Shown piece after piece: positions 44,330 through 52,771 of a DNA stretch of 64,000 nucleotides. The DNA is from Eggerthellaceae bacterium (GTDB taxonomy: Bacteria > Actinomycetota > Coriobacteriia > Coriobacteriales > Eggerthellaceae). Under the pieces are notes generated by a model. That model worked only from the letters and a program-made list of their open reading frames with translations, was not told where the DNA came from and did not search any database. The DNA lies in contig JAAVZC010000008.1 of assembly GCA_022791455.1 (NCBI GenBank), positions 1-64,000 on the forward strand. Reading direction: 5' to 3'. A program made the position numbers and the translations under genes. How positions within the stretch are numbered: position 1 is the first letter of the stretch; every line of letters begins with the position of its first letter.

Positions 44330-44422
44330 TTCCCCTGGCACCCATCCTTGCCGTTCAGAGCTTACCCTCACGTACGAAGTACGCTCGGCCGCTCTTCACG
44401 GCAATTATGGGCACCAGGGAAA
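44330..44422. repeat. Long imperfect inverted repeat between rplX and rplE
   Basis: Left TTCCCCTGGCACCCAT-N2-TTGCCGT-N2-AGAGC pairs with right GCTCT-N2-ACGGCAA-N2-ATGGGCACCAGGGAA with few mismatches. A nested CGTAC-GAA-GTACG hairpin lies in the middle. Three more hairpins follow (44429-44456, 44464-44486, 44489-44507). The whole 44300-44540 gap is built of stems. Confidence 0.75.
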
Positions 44423-44540
44423 CCCTAGGACTTTATAGGTTTTAATTTATAAAGTCTAAATGGCCCTCCCTTAAGGTGGGGGAGGGACGCAGGGTCGGAA
44501 ATCCTGCGTTTAATTCATCGACTGAAAGGTAGAAGTAGAA

Positions 44541-45089
44541 ATGGCTACTCCTCGTCTGAAGGAAAAGTACAAGAGCGAAGTTGCTCCGGCTCTGCGCGAA
44601 GAGCTGGACATCCAGAACGTCAACGACATTCCCCGTCTTGAGAAGATCGTGGTGAACATGGGCGTGGGCGCCGCTTCCGGCGACTCCAAGCTGCTCGATG
44701 CCGCCATGAACGACATGCGCACCATCACCGGCCAGCAGCCCTGCGTCTGCCGTGCCCGCAAGTCCATCGCCGGCTTCCACGTTCGTGAGGGTCAGGCCAT
44801 TGGCTGCAAGGTGACCCTGCGCGGCGACCGCATGTGGGAGTTCCTGGACCGTCTTCTGGCCACCGCTCTGCCCCGCGTTCGCGACTTCCGCGGTATTTCC
44901 CCGAAGTCCTTCGACGGCCGCGGCAACTACTCCCTCGGTGTTACCGAGCAGCTCATCTTCCCTGAGATCGACTACGACAAGGTGGATCGTACCCGCGGTA
45001 TGGACATCACCTTCGTCACCAACGCCGGCGACAACGAGCGCGCCTTCGCCCTGCTGAAGGCTCTCGGCTTCCCGTTCAAGGCCGAATAG
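44541..45089 (+). CDS. rplE: 50S ribosomal protein L5
   Basis: L5 binds 5S rRNA and P-site tRNA. The 182-residue protein has [20 protein letters not shown] and [20 protein letters not shown], both typical. It is separated from rplX by a 241-bp hairpin-rich gap that is unusual for this operon. Confidence 0.97.
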   Translation: MATPRLKEKYKSEVAPALREELDIQNVNDIPRLEKIVVNMGVGAASGDSKLLDAAMNDMRTITGQQPCVCRARKSIAGFHVREGQAIGCKVTLRGDRMWEFLDRLLATALPRVRDFRGISPKSFDGRGNYSLGVTEQLIFPEIDYDKVDRTRGMDITFVTNAGDNERAFALLKALGFPFKAE

Positions 45090-45206
45090 TCCAATCTCAC
45101 CGTTACGCGCCACGGCCTGGCGTACAATAGCCGGCCGTGCGCTAAGCAACTTTTTGGCGTTTAGGTCGTAATCCTGCGGCCTTTAAGCATAAGAAAGAAG
45201 GAATGC

Positions 45207-45392
45207 ATGGCTAAGAAATCGATGATCGCCAAAGCCAAGCGTGAGCCCAAGTTCTCGACGCGTCAGCATAACCGCTGCCACCGTTGCGGACGTCCCCACG
45301 GCTACTACCGTAAGTTCGGTCTGTGCCGTATCTGCCTGCGCGAACTGGCTAACAAAGGCGAACTGCCCGGCATCACCAAAGCTTCCTGGTAA
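45207..45392 (+). CDS. rpsZ: 30S ribosomal protein S14 type Z
   Basis: This is the zinc-binding form of S14. The 61-residue protein has [20 protein letters not shown], with the two CxxC zinc ligands at about residues 24-27 and 40-43. AGAAGGA precedes the ATG. A 117-bp gap lies upstream, with no convincing promoter. Confidence 0.97.
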   Translation: MAKKSMIAKAKREPKFSTRQHNRCHRCGRPHGYYRKFGLCRICLRELANKGELPGITKASW

Positions 45393-45500
45393 GCCACCGG
45401 TAGATGCGTACAAGGGTGGGCCGGCTATACAGGCGCTTGGGTTAAGGGCTCAAGCGAACCGGACAGCTCGGTTCATCACGAACCAAAGGAGAACAAAAAC

Positions 45501-45899
45501 ATGACCATGACCGATCCCATCGCAGACATGCTTACGCGCGTGCGTAACGCCCAGTCTGCCGGCAAGGACACCGTGTCCATGCCGTCGAGCAAGAAGCTCA
45601 TCGAGATCGTCCGCATTATGGAGCAGGAAGGCTACATTCGCGGATACGACGTCATCGACGGTGAGCCCCGTGCCACCCTCGAGATTACCCTTAAGTACGG
45701 TCCGAAGAAGGCCAAGACCATTCGCGGCATCAAGCGCATCTCCAAGCCGGGTCTGCGCATTTACGCCGGCAAGAATGATCTGCCCCGCGTGCTGGGCGGC
45801 CTGGGTACCGCCATTGTGTCCACCAGCCTCGGCGTGATGACCGACCGCGATGCCCGCAAGGCCGGCGTCGGCGGCGAAGTCATCGCTTACATTTGGTAG
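45501..45899 (+). CDS. rpsH: 30S ribosomal protein S8
   Basis: S8 is a 16S rRNA binder and, in E. coli, the spc-operon repressor. The 132 residues begin [18 protein letters not shown] and end [29 protein letters not shown] 45501 is better spaced from AAAGGAG (45485-45491) than ATG 45507. Confidence 0.97.
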   Translation: MTMTDPIADMLTRVRNAQSAGKDTVSMPSSKKLIEIVRIMEQEGYIRGYDVIDGEPRATLEITLKYGPKKAKTIRGIKRISKPGLRIYAGKNDLPRVLGGLGTAIVSTSLGVMTDRDARKAGVGGEVIAYIW

Positions 45900-45915
45900 G
45901 AAAGGAGGGCTTTAC

Positions 45916-46455
45916 ATGTCTCGTATCGGTAAACTGCCCGTCGTCGTTCCTGCCGGAGTCGATGTGACCATCGACGGCTCCACCGTGACGGTTAAGGGCC
46001 CCAAGGGCGAGCTCACCCGCAGCTTCCAGCCCGTTATCTCTATTGTCCGCGAGGGTGACGAGATCATCTGCACCCCCACCGAGGACACCCGCGAGGCCAA
46101 CGCGTTCCACGGCCTCACCCGCACCCTCATCCACAACATGGTCGAGGGCGTTTCCAAGGGCTTCTCCAAGAAGCTGCAGCTGGTGGGCGTCGGTTACCGC
46201 GCCGCTCTCAAGGGCAAGAACCTTGAGATGCAGCTGGGTTACTCCCACCCGGTGCTGGTGGAGGCTCCCGAAGGCATCACCTTCGAGGTGCCCAGCCAGA
46301 CCGAGATCGTCGTGAACGGCCCCTCTAAGGAGCAGGTTGGCCAGGTGGCCGCCAACATCCGCAAGTGGCGCAAGCCCGAGCCCTACAAGGGCAAGGGTAT
46401 TCGCTACGAGGGCGAGTACGTACGCCGCAAGGTCGGCAAGGCCGGCAAAGACTAA
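45916..46455 (+). CDS. rplF: 50S ribosomal protein L6
   Basis: L6 lies near the factor-binding site of the 50S subunit. The 179-residue protein begins [17 protein letters not shown] and carries the C-terminal motif [29 protein letters not shown] precedes ATG 45916. Confidence 0.97.
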   Translation: MSRIGKLPVVVPAGVDVTIDGSTVTVKGPKGELTRSFQPVISIVREGDEIICTPTEDTREANAFHGLTRTLIHNMVEGVSKGFSKKLQLVGVGYRAALKGKNLEMQLGYSHPVLVEAPEGITFEVPSQTEIVVNGPSKEQVGQVAANIRKWRKPEPYKGKGIRYEGEYVRRKVGKAGKD

Positions 46456-46487
46456 GCGCTTACTGGCATTTGATTGAAGGGATCATT

Positions 46488-46856
46488 ATGAACAAACTTC
46501 AGAAGAAGCAAGCCGGTCTGCGTCGTCGCCACCGTCGCGTGCGCGGCAAGATCTCCGGCACCGCTGCTCGTCCGCGTCTGTGCGTGACCCGCAGCAACTG
46601 CAACATTTACGCTCAGGTTATCGACGACGTTACGGGCAAGACCCTCTGCGCCGCTTCTACCCTGGGTCCCGAGTTCAAGGCCACCGGTGCCAAGGGCTCT
46701 ACGGTGGAAGGTGCCGCCGCGCTCGGCACTATCATTGGCAACAAGGCTCAGGAAATCGGCGTGACCACGATCGTGTTCGACCGTGGCGGAAACCTGTACC
46801 ACGGCCGCGTCAAGGCTCTTGCCGACGCTGCTCGTGAAGCCGGTTTGAAATTCTAG
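46488..46856 (+). CDS. rplR: 50S ribosomal protein L18
   Basis: L18 binds 5S rRNA. The 122 residues begin [19 protein letters not shown] and include [20 protein letters not shown] and [28 protein letters not shown] precedes ATG 46488. Confidence 0.96.
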   Translation: MNKLQKKQAGLRRRHRRVRGKISGTAARPRLCVTRSNCNIYAQVIDDVTGKTLCAASTLGPEFKATGAKGSTVEGAAALGTIIGNKAQEIGVTTIVFDRGGNLYHGRVKALADAAREAGLKF

Positions 46857-46872
46857 AAAGGGTTTTGGATAT

Positions 46873-47394
46873 ATGGCTCGTAAGCAACAGGAAAGCGCCG
46901 TTCCCGAGCTCGAGGAACGCGTCGTTTACATCAATCGCGTGTCCAAGGTCGTCAAGGGCGGCCGTCGCTTCGCCCTCACCGCTCTGGTAGTTGTGGGCGA
47001 CGGCAATGGCCGCGTGGGCGTGGGCATGGGCAAGTCCGCCGAAGTCCCCAACGCCATCAAGAAGGGCGTGGAAGACGCCAAGAAGAACATGTTCAGCGTT
47101 GCGCTGACCCCCGAGGGAACTGTTCCCCACGAGGTGCTCGGCGAGTTCGGCGCTGGCCGCGTGCTCATCAAGCCGGCTGTTCCTGGTACCGGCGTTATGG
47201 CCGGCGGCCCGGTTCGTGCCATCATGGAGCTGGCGGGCGTCAAGGACGTCATCACCAAGTCCCTGGGCACCTCCAACGCCATGAACATCGTCAAGGCTGC
47301 GGCTGAGGGCCTGAAGGCTCTCGAGAGCCCGCAGGAAGTGGCCGAGCGCCGCGACCTGTCCGTTGGCGAGATCTTCGGCTGGAAGGAGCAGTAA
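46873..47394 (+). CDS. rpsE: 30S ribosomal protein S5
   Basis: S5 contributes to decoding fidelity and mRNA unwinding at the entry site. The 173-residue protein has [20 protein letters not shown] and the [25 protein letters not shown] region (core [16 protein letters not shown]). It is two bases upstream of rpmD. Confidence 0.97.
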   Translation: MARKQQESAVPELEERVVYINRVSKVVKGGRRFALTALVVVGDGNGRVGVGMGKSAEVPNAIKKGVEDAKKNMFSVALTPEGTVPHEVLGEFGAGRVLIKPAVPGTGVMAGGPVRAIMELAGVKDVITKSLGTSNAMNIVKAAAEGLKALESPQEVAERRDLSVGEIFGWKEQ

Positions 47395-47396
47395 TC

Positions 47397-47588
47397 ATGG
47401 CTGAGGCTAAGAAGACTCTGCGCGTGACGCAGACCCGCAGCGCCGTTGGCCGCCCCGCCGATCAGGGCAAGACCCTGAAGGCGCTGGGCCTGGGCAAGAT
47501 CGGTCGCACCGTCGAGCAGGTGGACAACGAGAGCGTTCGCGGCATGCTGTTCAAGGTGAAGCACCTCATCGAGGTAGAAGAGCTCTAA
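47397..47588 (+). CDS. rpmD: 50S ribosomal protein L30
   Basis: L30 is a small 50S protein. The 63 residues contain LRVTQTRSAVGRPADQGKTL and LGLGKIGRTVEQVDNESVRG. It is followed by a 265-bp gap holding repeat elements before rplO. Confidence 0.95.
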   Translation: MAEAKKTLRVTQTRSAVGRPADQGKTLKALGLGKIGRTVEQVDNESVRGMLFKVKHLIEVEEL

Positions 47589-47653
47589 ACAGCGCTCATA
47601 GGAGGGTAAATTGGCGTGTCCGAAAGGGCACGCCATTGCCATGTTTCTTCCCC

Positions 47654-47752
47654 TTGTCATCCTGAGCGCAGCGAAGGATCTCATCTGGGGGAGAGGCGGT
47701 TCTTCTCCTTGTCATCCTGAGCGGAGGGCGAAGCCCGAAGTCGAAGGATCTT
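47654..47752. repeat. Two family A half-elements between rpmD and rplO
   Basis: Copies at 47654-47682 (TTGTCATCCTGAGCGCAGCG then AAGGATCTC) and 47709-47752 (with the small hairpin GGGCGAAGCCC) are both left arms in the same orientation. They interrupt an operon that normally has a short spacer here. No terminator T tract is present, so read-through to rplO, secY and adk is likely. Confidence 0.85.
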
Positions 47753-47853
47753 AGCAAGGGGAAGGACGAAGCAATAAAGGAAGTTAGCTGGCGGCGATCT
47801 GCCAGCACCGCTCCGGCAAGGGGCGGCAAGCGAAAAGCTAGGAGTAAAACAAC

Positions 47854-48303
47854 ATGGAACTCAAAGATCTTGTCCCTAACGAGGGCTCTACCAAGAACCG
47901 CAAGCGCGTCGGCCGTGGCAACGGCTCCGGCACCGGCAAGACCGCCGGTCGCGGCCTGAACGGCCAGAAGTCCCGCGCTGGTGGCGGCAAGGGCGCCGGC
48001 TTCGAGGGCGGCCAGACTCCGCTGGCCCGTCGTCTGCCGAAGCTGCCCGGCTTCCGCAACATCAACCGCGTGGAGTACGTGCCGGTGAACGTCGGCCGTC
48101 TGGAGGAGAAGTTCGAGGCCGGCGAAGTGGTCGACGGCGATTCTCTGAAGGCCAAGGGCATCATCAAGCACTCCGACGCCCCCGTGAAGGTGCTGGGCGA
48201 CGGCGAGCTGACCAAGGCCCTGACTGTTAAGGTGGACAAGGTTTCGGCCTCCGCCAAGGCGAAGATCGAAGCTGCCGGAGGAAAGGTCGAAGAGCCTTGC
48301 TAA
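47854..48303 (+). CDS. rplO: 50S ribosomal protein L15
   Basis: L15 is a late-assembly 50S protein. The 149 residues contain the Gly-rich [20 protein letters not shown] and [16 protein letters not shown] motifs. Its end overlaps the TTG start of secY by seven bases. Confidence 0.97.
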   Translation: MELKDLVPNEGSTKNRKRVGRGNGSGTGKTAGRGLNGQKSRAGGGKGAGFEGGQTPLARRLPKLPGFRNINRVEYVPVNVGRLEEKFEAGEVVDGDSLKAKGIIKHSDAPVKVLGDGELTKALTVKVDKVSASAKAKIEAAGGKVEEPC

Positions 48304-49577
48304 GCTCCATTATCGATGCGTTCAAGGTACCCGAGCTTCGCAAGAAGATTCTCTTCACGCTTGCGATCCTCGCGCTGTACCGTTTTGGCGCCTACGTGCC
48401 GGTGCCAGGCATCCCCTTCCATGACTTCGCGACCGCCTTCGAGGACTCCGGCGTGGCCATGACCATGCTGGACCTGTTCACCGGCGGCGCGCTGTCCAAC
48501 TTCTCGGTGTTCTCGCTGGGCATCATGCCCTACATCACGGCATCCATCATCATGCAGCTGATGCAGGGCGTTATTCCGGCCGTCGGGCGCTGGGCGAAGG
48601 AAGGCGACGCTGGCCGCCGCAAGATCACCCAGGTCACCCGCTACCTCACGCTGGGCCTTGGCCTCATCAACGCCATTGGCTACCTGCTGCTGTTCCAGTC
48701 CTCTGCGTACGGCGTGCAGTTCTCCAGCGAAGTGCCTTACTGGCTGACCAGCGTCATCATCGTGTTCACGCTGGTGGCGGGCACTGCCTTCATCATGTGG
48801 ATGGGCGAGTTGATCACTCAGCGCGGCATCGGTAACGGCATGTCCCTCATCATCTTCGTGTCCATCGTGTCCCGCGTGCCCTCCGCCATCTTCTCGTCGG
48901 TGAACCTCACCGCCGATACCGGCATGGGCATTGCGCTCACCATCCTCATCATCGCGGTGGTGCTGGTGTGCATCCCGGCCATTATCTTCGTGGAGCGCGC
49001 GCAGCGCCGCATTCCGGTGAACTACGCCAAGCGCGTCCAGGGTCGCCGCATGATGGGCGGTCAGTCCACCTACATTCCGCTGAAGGTGAACGCTGCGGGC
49101 GTTATCCCCATCATCTTCGCTAGCTGCATCATCTACTTCCCGGCGCAGTTGGCCGCCATCTTCAACGTGGGCTGGCTGACGGCGTTCGCCAACGCCATCT
49201 CCACCGGCTGGATCAACTGGATCATCACGGTGCTGCTCATCGTCTTCTTCGCATACTTCTACACTTCCATGGTGTTCAACCCCGAAGAGACGGCGGACAA
49301 CATCCGCAAGCAGGGCGGCTTCATCCCCGGCGTGCGTCCGGGCGTTGCCACCGTGCAGTACATCAAGAACGTCATCAATCGCGTGACGCTTCCCGGTGGC
49401 CTGTACATCGCCTGCATCGCGGTTATCCCCACCATCATCTTCTACTTCACGGGTAACCAGCTCATCCAGGCGTTCGGCGGCACTTCCATCCTCATCATGA
49501 TCGGCGTTGCGCTGGACACCATGTCGAAGGTGGAGTCCCAGCTGAAGATGCACAACTACGAAGGCTTCTTTAAGTAG
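48297..49577 (+). CDS. secY: Protein translocase channel subunit SecY
   Basis: This is the ten-helix pore of the Sec translocon. The 426-residue length is normal. Recognisable blocks are [22 protein letters not shown] (in part), [14 protein letters not shown] (plug and helix 2), the [16 protein letters not shown] cytoplasmic loop and [15 protein letters not shown]. The start is TTG 48297, 10 bases after GGAGGAAAGG and inside rplO, so the two genes are translationally coupled. Confidence 0.97.
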   Translation: MLSSIIDAFKVPELRKKILFTLAILALYRFGAYVPVPGIPFHDFATAFEDSGVAMTMLDLFTGGALSNFSVFSLGIMPYITASIIMQLMQGVIPAVGRWAKEGDAGRRKITQVTRYLTLGLGLINAIGYLLLFQSSAYGVQFSSEVPYWLTSVIIVFTLVAGTAFIMWMGELITQRGIGNGMSLIIFVSIVSRVPSAIFSSVNLTADTGMGIALTILIIAVVLVCIPAIIFVERAQRRIPVNYAKRVQGRRMMGGQSTYIPLKVNAAGVIPIIFASCIIYFPAQLAAIFNVGWLTAFANAISTGWINWIITVLLIVFFAYFYTSMVFNPEETADNIRKQGGFIPGVRPGVATVQYIKNVINRVTLPGGLYIACIAVIPTIIFYFTGNQLIQAFGGTSILIMIGVALDTMSKVESQLKMHNYEGFFK

Positions 49578-49601
49578 GCCCCTCCGCGAAAGGAAAACGC
49601 T

Positions 49602-50225
49602 ATGAACATTGTGCTGTTGGGCGCCCCGGGCGCCGGCAAGGGCACGCAGGCGGCCAAGCTCATCGACGAGTACGGCCTCACCCACATCTCCACCGGCGAC
49701 ATGCTGCGCGCCGCGGTGAAGGAGGGTACCGAGCTGGGCCTTCAGGCGAAGAAGTTCATGGACGCCGGCGATCTGGTGCCCGATGACGTGATCATCGGCC
49801 TGGTGACCGAGCGTCTGGGCCAGCCGGACACTGCCAACGGCTTCATCCTGGACGGCTTCCCCCGCACCACGGCTCAGGCGGTGGCGCTGGATGCGGAGCT
49901 GGGCAAGTTGGAGCGCCCGCTGGACGCCGCGCTGCTCATCGACGTGGAGCCGGAAGTGATCGTGGGCCGTCTGTGCTCGCGCCGCATGTGCCGCGAGTGC
50001 GGCTACATCGGCTCCGTGGCCGATGCGGTGTGCCCCGTGTGCGGTGGCGAAATGTACCAGCGCGACGACGACAACGAGGCCACGGTGCGCAACCGCCTCG
50101 ATGTGTACGAGAAGTCCACGAGCCCGCTGATCGACTACTATCGCGGCTGCGACTTGCTGGTGACCATCGACGGCGACCGCGACCCGGAAGTGGTCTACGC
50201 CGACGTCAAGGAAGCGCTCAAGTAG
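49602..50225 (+). CDS. adk: Adenylate kinase, zinc-lid type
   Basis: The enzyme interconverts ATP + AMP and 2 ADP. The 207-residue protein has the P-loop GAPGAGKGTQ (about residues 7-16), the AMP site DGFPRT (about 84-89) and a lid with four cysteines, CRECGY ... CPVCGG (about 128-150), the zinc-binding form. It is the last gene of the cluster; map, infA, rpmJ, rpsM and rpsK do not follow. Confidence 0.97.
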   Translation: MNIVLLGAPGAGKGTQAAKLIDEYGLTHISTGDMLRAAVKEGTELGLQAKKFMDAGDLVPDDVIIGLVTERLGQPDTANGFILDGFPRTTAQAVALDAELGKLERPLDAALLIDVEPEVIVGRLCSRRMCRECGYIGSVADAVCPVCGGEMYQRDDDNEATVRNRLDVYEKSTSPLIDYYRGCDLLVTIDGDRDPEVVYADVKEALK

Positions 50226-50246
50226 CAAACGCGCTCATCCAACAGG

Positions 50247-50279
50247 AAAGGGGGTCGTCCTTGGGCGACCCCCTTTTTT
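50247..50279 (+). terminator. Rho-independent terminator after adk
   Basis: The stem GGGGGTCG / CGACCCCC with a 9-base inner region (50250-50273) is followed by six T residues. A family B repeat begins in the T tract. Confidence 0.9.
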
Positions 50280-50412
50280 CGTCATCTCGACCGGAGGCCG
50301 AAGGCCAACCCCCGTCGTCATCTCGACCGGAGGCCGAAGGCCGGAGTGGAGAGATCTTCTCAGCTGGAAAGATCTCTCGACTACGCGCTTCGCGCTCCGC
50401 TCGAGATGACGA
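50279..50412. repeat. Family B elements in tandem: one partial, one full
   Basis: A partial left end (50279-50308) is followed by a complete element at 50315-50412. The complete copy has termini TCGTCATCTCGACCG and CGCTCGAGATGACGA and inner arms GGAGAGATCTT / AAGATCTCTC. It lies just upstream of the -10 box of the next gene. Confidence 0.88.
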
Positions 50413-50444
50413 GGCGTTGACCGGGGTTGTGCGGCATTCTCCCT

Positions 50445-50458
50445 TATAATACACCTCA
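50445..50458 (+). promoter_or_regulatory. -10 box suggesting a leaderless transcript
   Basis: A perfect TATAAT at 50445-50450 lies 7 bases before ATG 50458, and no Shine-Dalgarno sequence precedes that ATG. The expected transcript start falls on or next to the A of the start codon. A TTGACC at 50417-50422 is too far upstream (22 bases) for a standard -35. Confidence 0.5.
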
Positions 50459-52635
50459 TGGAATCTTTCGTTGGCTTCATACGATCGCTGGTGATGCGGG
50501 CCTTCCACAACGATGTGGGGGTGGCGAAGCGCTGCGTCATTTCCTGGGTGGTCATCCTGGCGCTGGCGCTGGGGGCGGAAGTGTTCTTATTCAACATCAA
50601 CTTCTATCGCACCTTAGGGTACGAGCCGGTGAACCTCACCTCCCAGCTGGATCTTCCCAAAACCGATGAGGGCCTCTACCGCCTGACCATGGAAGACCAC
50701 GTGATGGATTTCCGCGACCTCAACTGCGAGGTGCACAACCTCTACCTGGACTTCGACCCCGAGCAGCCGGCCCAGAACCTGCCGGTGAAGATTCAGTTCA
50801 CCGACGAGGCTCACCTCACCTTCTTCGATTCCACCGACTATACCGAAGGGGTGCCGCTGGTGGACGTGGCCACGAACGGCAGCCAGAGCAAGTTTATCAA
50901 CCTGAACACCGCCGGCAAGGTGGGCAGCTTGCGCATCGAGGTGATGGGGGAGGACACCACCTATCCCATATATATAGAGCAGGTGCTCATCAACGTGCCG
51001 CGGCCGTTCTATTTCAACAGCACCCGCTTTCTGGCCGTGCTGCTCATCATTTCTGTGGTGTACCTGTTCCGGCCCAAATCTGGCATCTACCGCATCGACA
51101 TGCGCGAGAACCCCGTGCGGTCGAAGGTGGCCATTGTGGCCACGGTGGCGGTGGAAGCGGTGGCGCTTTCCATGTTCTGCCTCTACGGTTCGAACCTGGT
51201 GGGCGTGGCCACCTCCAGCTACAACTACGGCGCGTGGGACGGCCACAGCATTGTGAACACGTTCGAAGTGGGGGGCGACAACGCCCAGCAGTACGCCGAG
51301 CTGGCCCGCTCCATGGCCGAAGGCAAGCTGTACCTGGAGGAAGAGCCGCCCCAGTGGCTGCAGGAGATGGAAGACCCCTACGACAAGGGCGCGCGCGACG
51401 AGGCGCAGAAGCAGAGCGGCGAGCCCTACCTATTCGACGTGGCCTACCACGATGGCCACTACTACGTGTACTTCGGCGTGGTGCCGGTCATCTTGTTCTA
51501 CCTGCCGTTCTATTTGCTGACCGGGGCTAATTTCCCCACCGCCATTGGTGTTTTGGCCATGGCCATTGCTTTCATGCTCGGCTGTTCGGCGCTGCTTGAC
51601 CGCTTCAGCCGGTACAACTTCAAATCGGTGAGCTTGGGGCTCTACCTGCTGCTGCAGGTGCCCCTTGTGTGCTGTTGCGGCATTTTGTACCTGGTGAAGT
51701 TTCCCACGTTCTATTCGTTCCCTATCATGTGCGGGCTGGCATTCTCTGTTTGGGGCCTGTACTTCTGGATGCGTGGGCGCACCAGCCGCCGGCCGGAGCT
51801 GTGTTATTTCGCGGGGTCGCTGTGCATGGCGCTCGTGCTGGGGTGCCGTCCGCAGCTGGTGCTGCTGTCCTGCTTGGCGTTTCCGCTGTTCTGGCGCCCC
51901 TTCATCACCGAGGGCCACATTCGCACTCGCGAGGGGATGCGGCAGTTCGCCTGCCTGGTTGCCCCGTACCTGCTGGTGGGGCTGGCCATCATGGGCTACA
52001 ACGCCGCTCGCTTCGGCTCGCCCTTCAACTTCGGAGCCAACTACAATCTCACGGTGAACGACATGACCAAGCGCGGATGGCAGATAGGCCGCCTGGCGCC
52101 GGCGCTGTTCGCTTACTTCCTGCAACCACCCTGCGCCGATGGCGTGTTCCCGTTCCTTGTGGCCGAGCCATTCGCCACCACCTATATGGGTCAGACGGTG
52201 AAGGAGGCCACCTTCGGCGGCATCTTCGCCTGCCTGCCGGTGCTGTGGCTTTTGCCCTTCGCGCCGCGCCTTCTGCGGTTCCGCCGCACCTCGCGCCGCA
52301 CCCGCACCGTGTTCGGCGTCATCTGCGTGCTGCTGGCCAGCGGCGTGATCATCGCGCTGCTGGACGCGGAAATGGCTGGCATCCTGCAGCGCTACTATGC
52401 CGATTTCAGCTTCATGTTCTTGGCGGCCGTGGTGCTTTTGGTGTTCATCGCCAATGAGTACCTGGCGGATCGCCATGAGTTGCGGGCCATTTTGCTGAAG
52501 GTGCTCATCGTGCTCGTCACCTTAAGCGTGGCTTATTCGTCGCTGCTGTGCTTTGTGCCGGAAATCGGCTGGTATTCCGACATCTACCCCTGGGCCTACC
52601 AAAACCTCCTCGACGCCGTCCTCTTCTGGACGTAG
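50458..52635 (+). CDS. Large polytopic membrane protein, possible GT-C-type glycosyltransferase
   Basis: A 725-residue membrane protein that I cannot assign firmly. A first helix lies at about 27-45. A beta-rich extracellular domain (about 50-175, YRLTMEDHVMDFRDLNCEVHN in part) follows. Then ten or so hydrophobic segments run from about 180 to 720. After the second or third helix is an extracellular loop with GGDNAQQYAELARSMAEGKLYLEEEPP (about 270-297); an acidic loop in that place is common in GT-C mannosyl- and arabinosyltransferase-like proteins. A role in cell-envelope glycan assembly is therefore possible. There is no ribosome binding site; see the -10 box upstream. Confidence 0.6.
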   Translation: MESFVGFIRSLVMRAFHNDVGVAKRCVISWVVILALALGAEVFLFNINFYRTLGYEPVNLTSQLDLPKTDEGLYRLTMEDHVMDFRDLNCEVHNLYLDFDPEQPAQNLPVKIQFTDEAHLTFFDSTDYTEGVPLVDVATNGSQSKFINLNTAGKVGSLRIEVMGEDTTYPIYIEQVLINVPRPFYFNSTRFLAVLLIISVVYLFRPKSGIYRIDMRENPVRSKVAIVATVAVEAVALSMFCLYGSNLVGVATSSYNYGAWDGHSIVNTFEVGGDNAQQYAELARSMAEGKLYLEEEPPQWLQEMEDPYDKGARDEAQKQSGEPYLFDVAYHDGHYYVYFGVVPVILFYLPFYLLTGANFPTAIGVLAMAIAFMLGCSALLDRFSRYNFKSVSLGLYLLLQVPLVCCCGILYLVKFPTFYSFPIMCGLAFSVWGLYFWMRGRTSRRPELCYFAGSLCMALVLGCRPQLVLLSCLAFPLFWRPFITEGHIRTREGMRQFACLVAPYLLVGLAIMGYNAARFGSPFNFGANYNLTVNDMTKRGWQIGRLAPALFAYFLQPPCADGVFPFLVAEPFATTYMGQTVKEATFGGIFACLPVLWLLPFAPRLLRFRRTSRRTRTVFGVICVLLASGVIIALLDAEMAGILQRYYADFSFMFLAAVVLLVFIANEYLADRHELRAILLKVLIVLVTLSVAYSSLLCFVPEIGWYSDIYPWAYQNLLDAVLFWT

Positions 52636-52771
52636 GATTTCTTCCCCTTTGTTGTCGGTATTGGCAACTGCGGTTAACGGTTTGCGTTCTTCGCCTCCGT
52701 AGGCCTTCATAGCTTCTAGATTAGCCTCAAGAGCAATGTGCGGAGCATTTGTCGAGGCGAAGGTGATGAAC

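Noticed and set aside
45393-45500. Possible tRNA or small RNA between rpsZ and rpsH
   Set aside because: A CGAACCG/CGGTTC stem exists, but no cloverleaf, T-loop consensus or acceptor stem can be formed.
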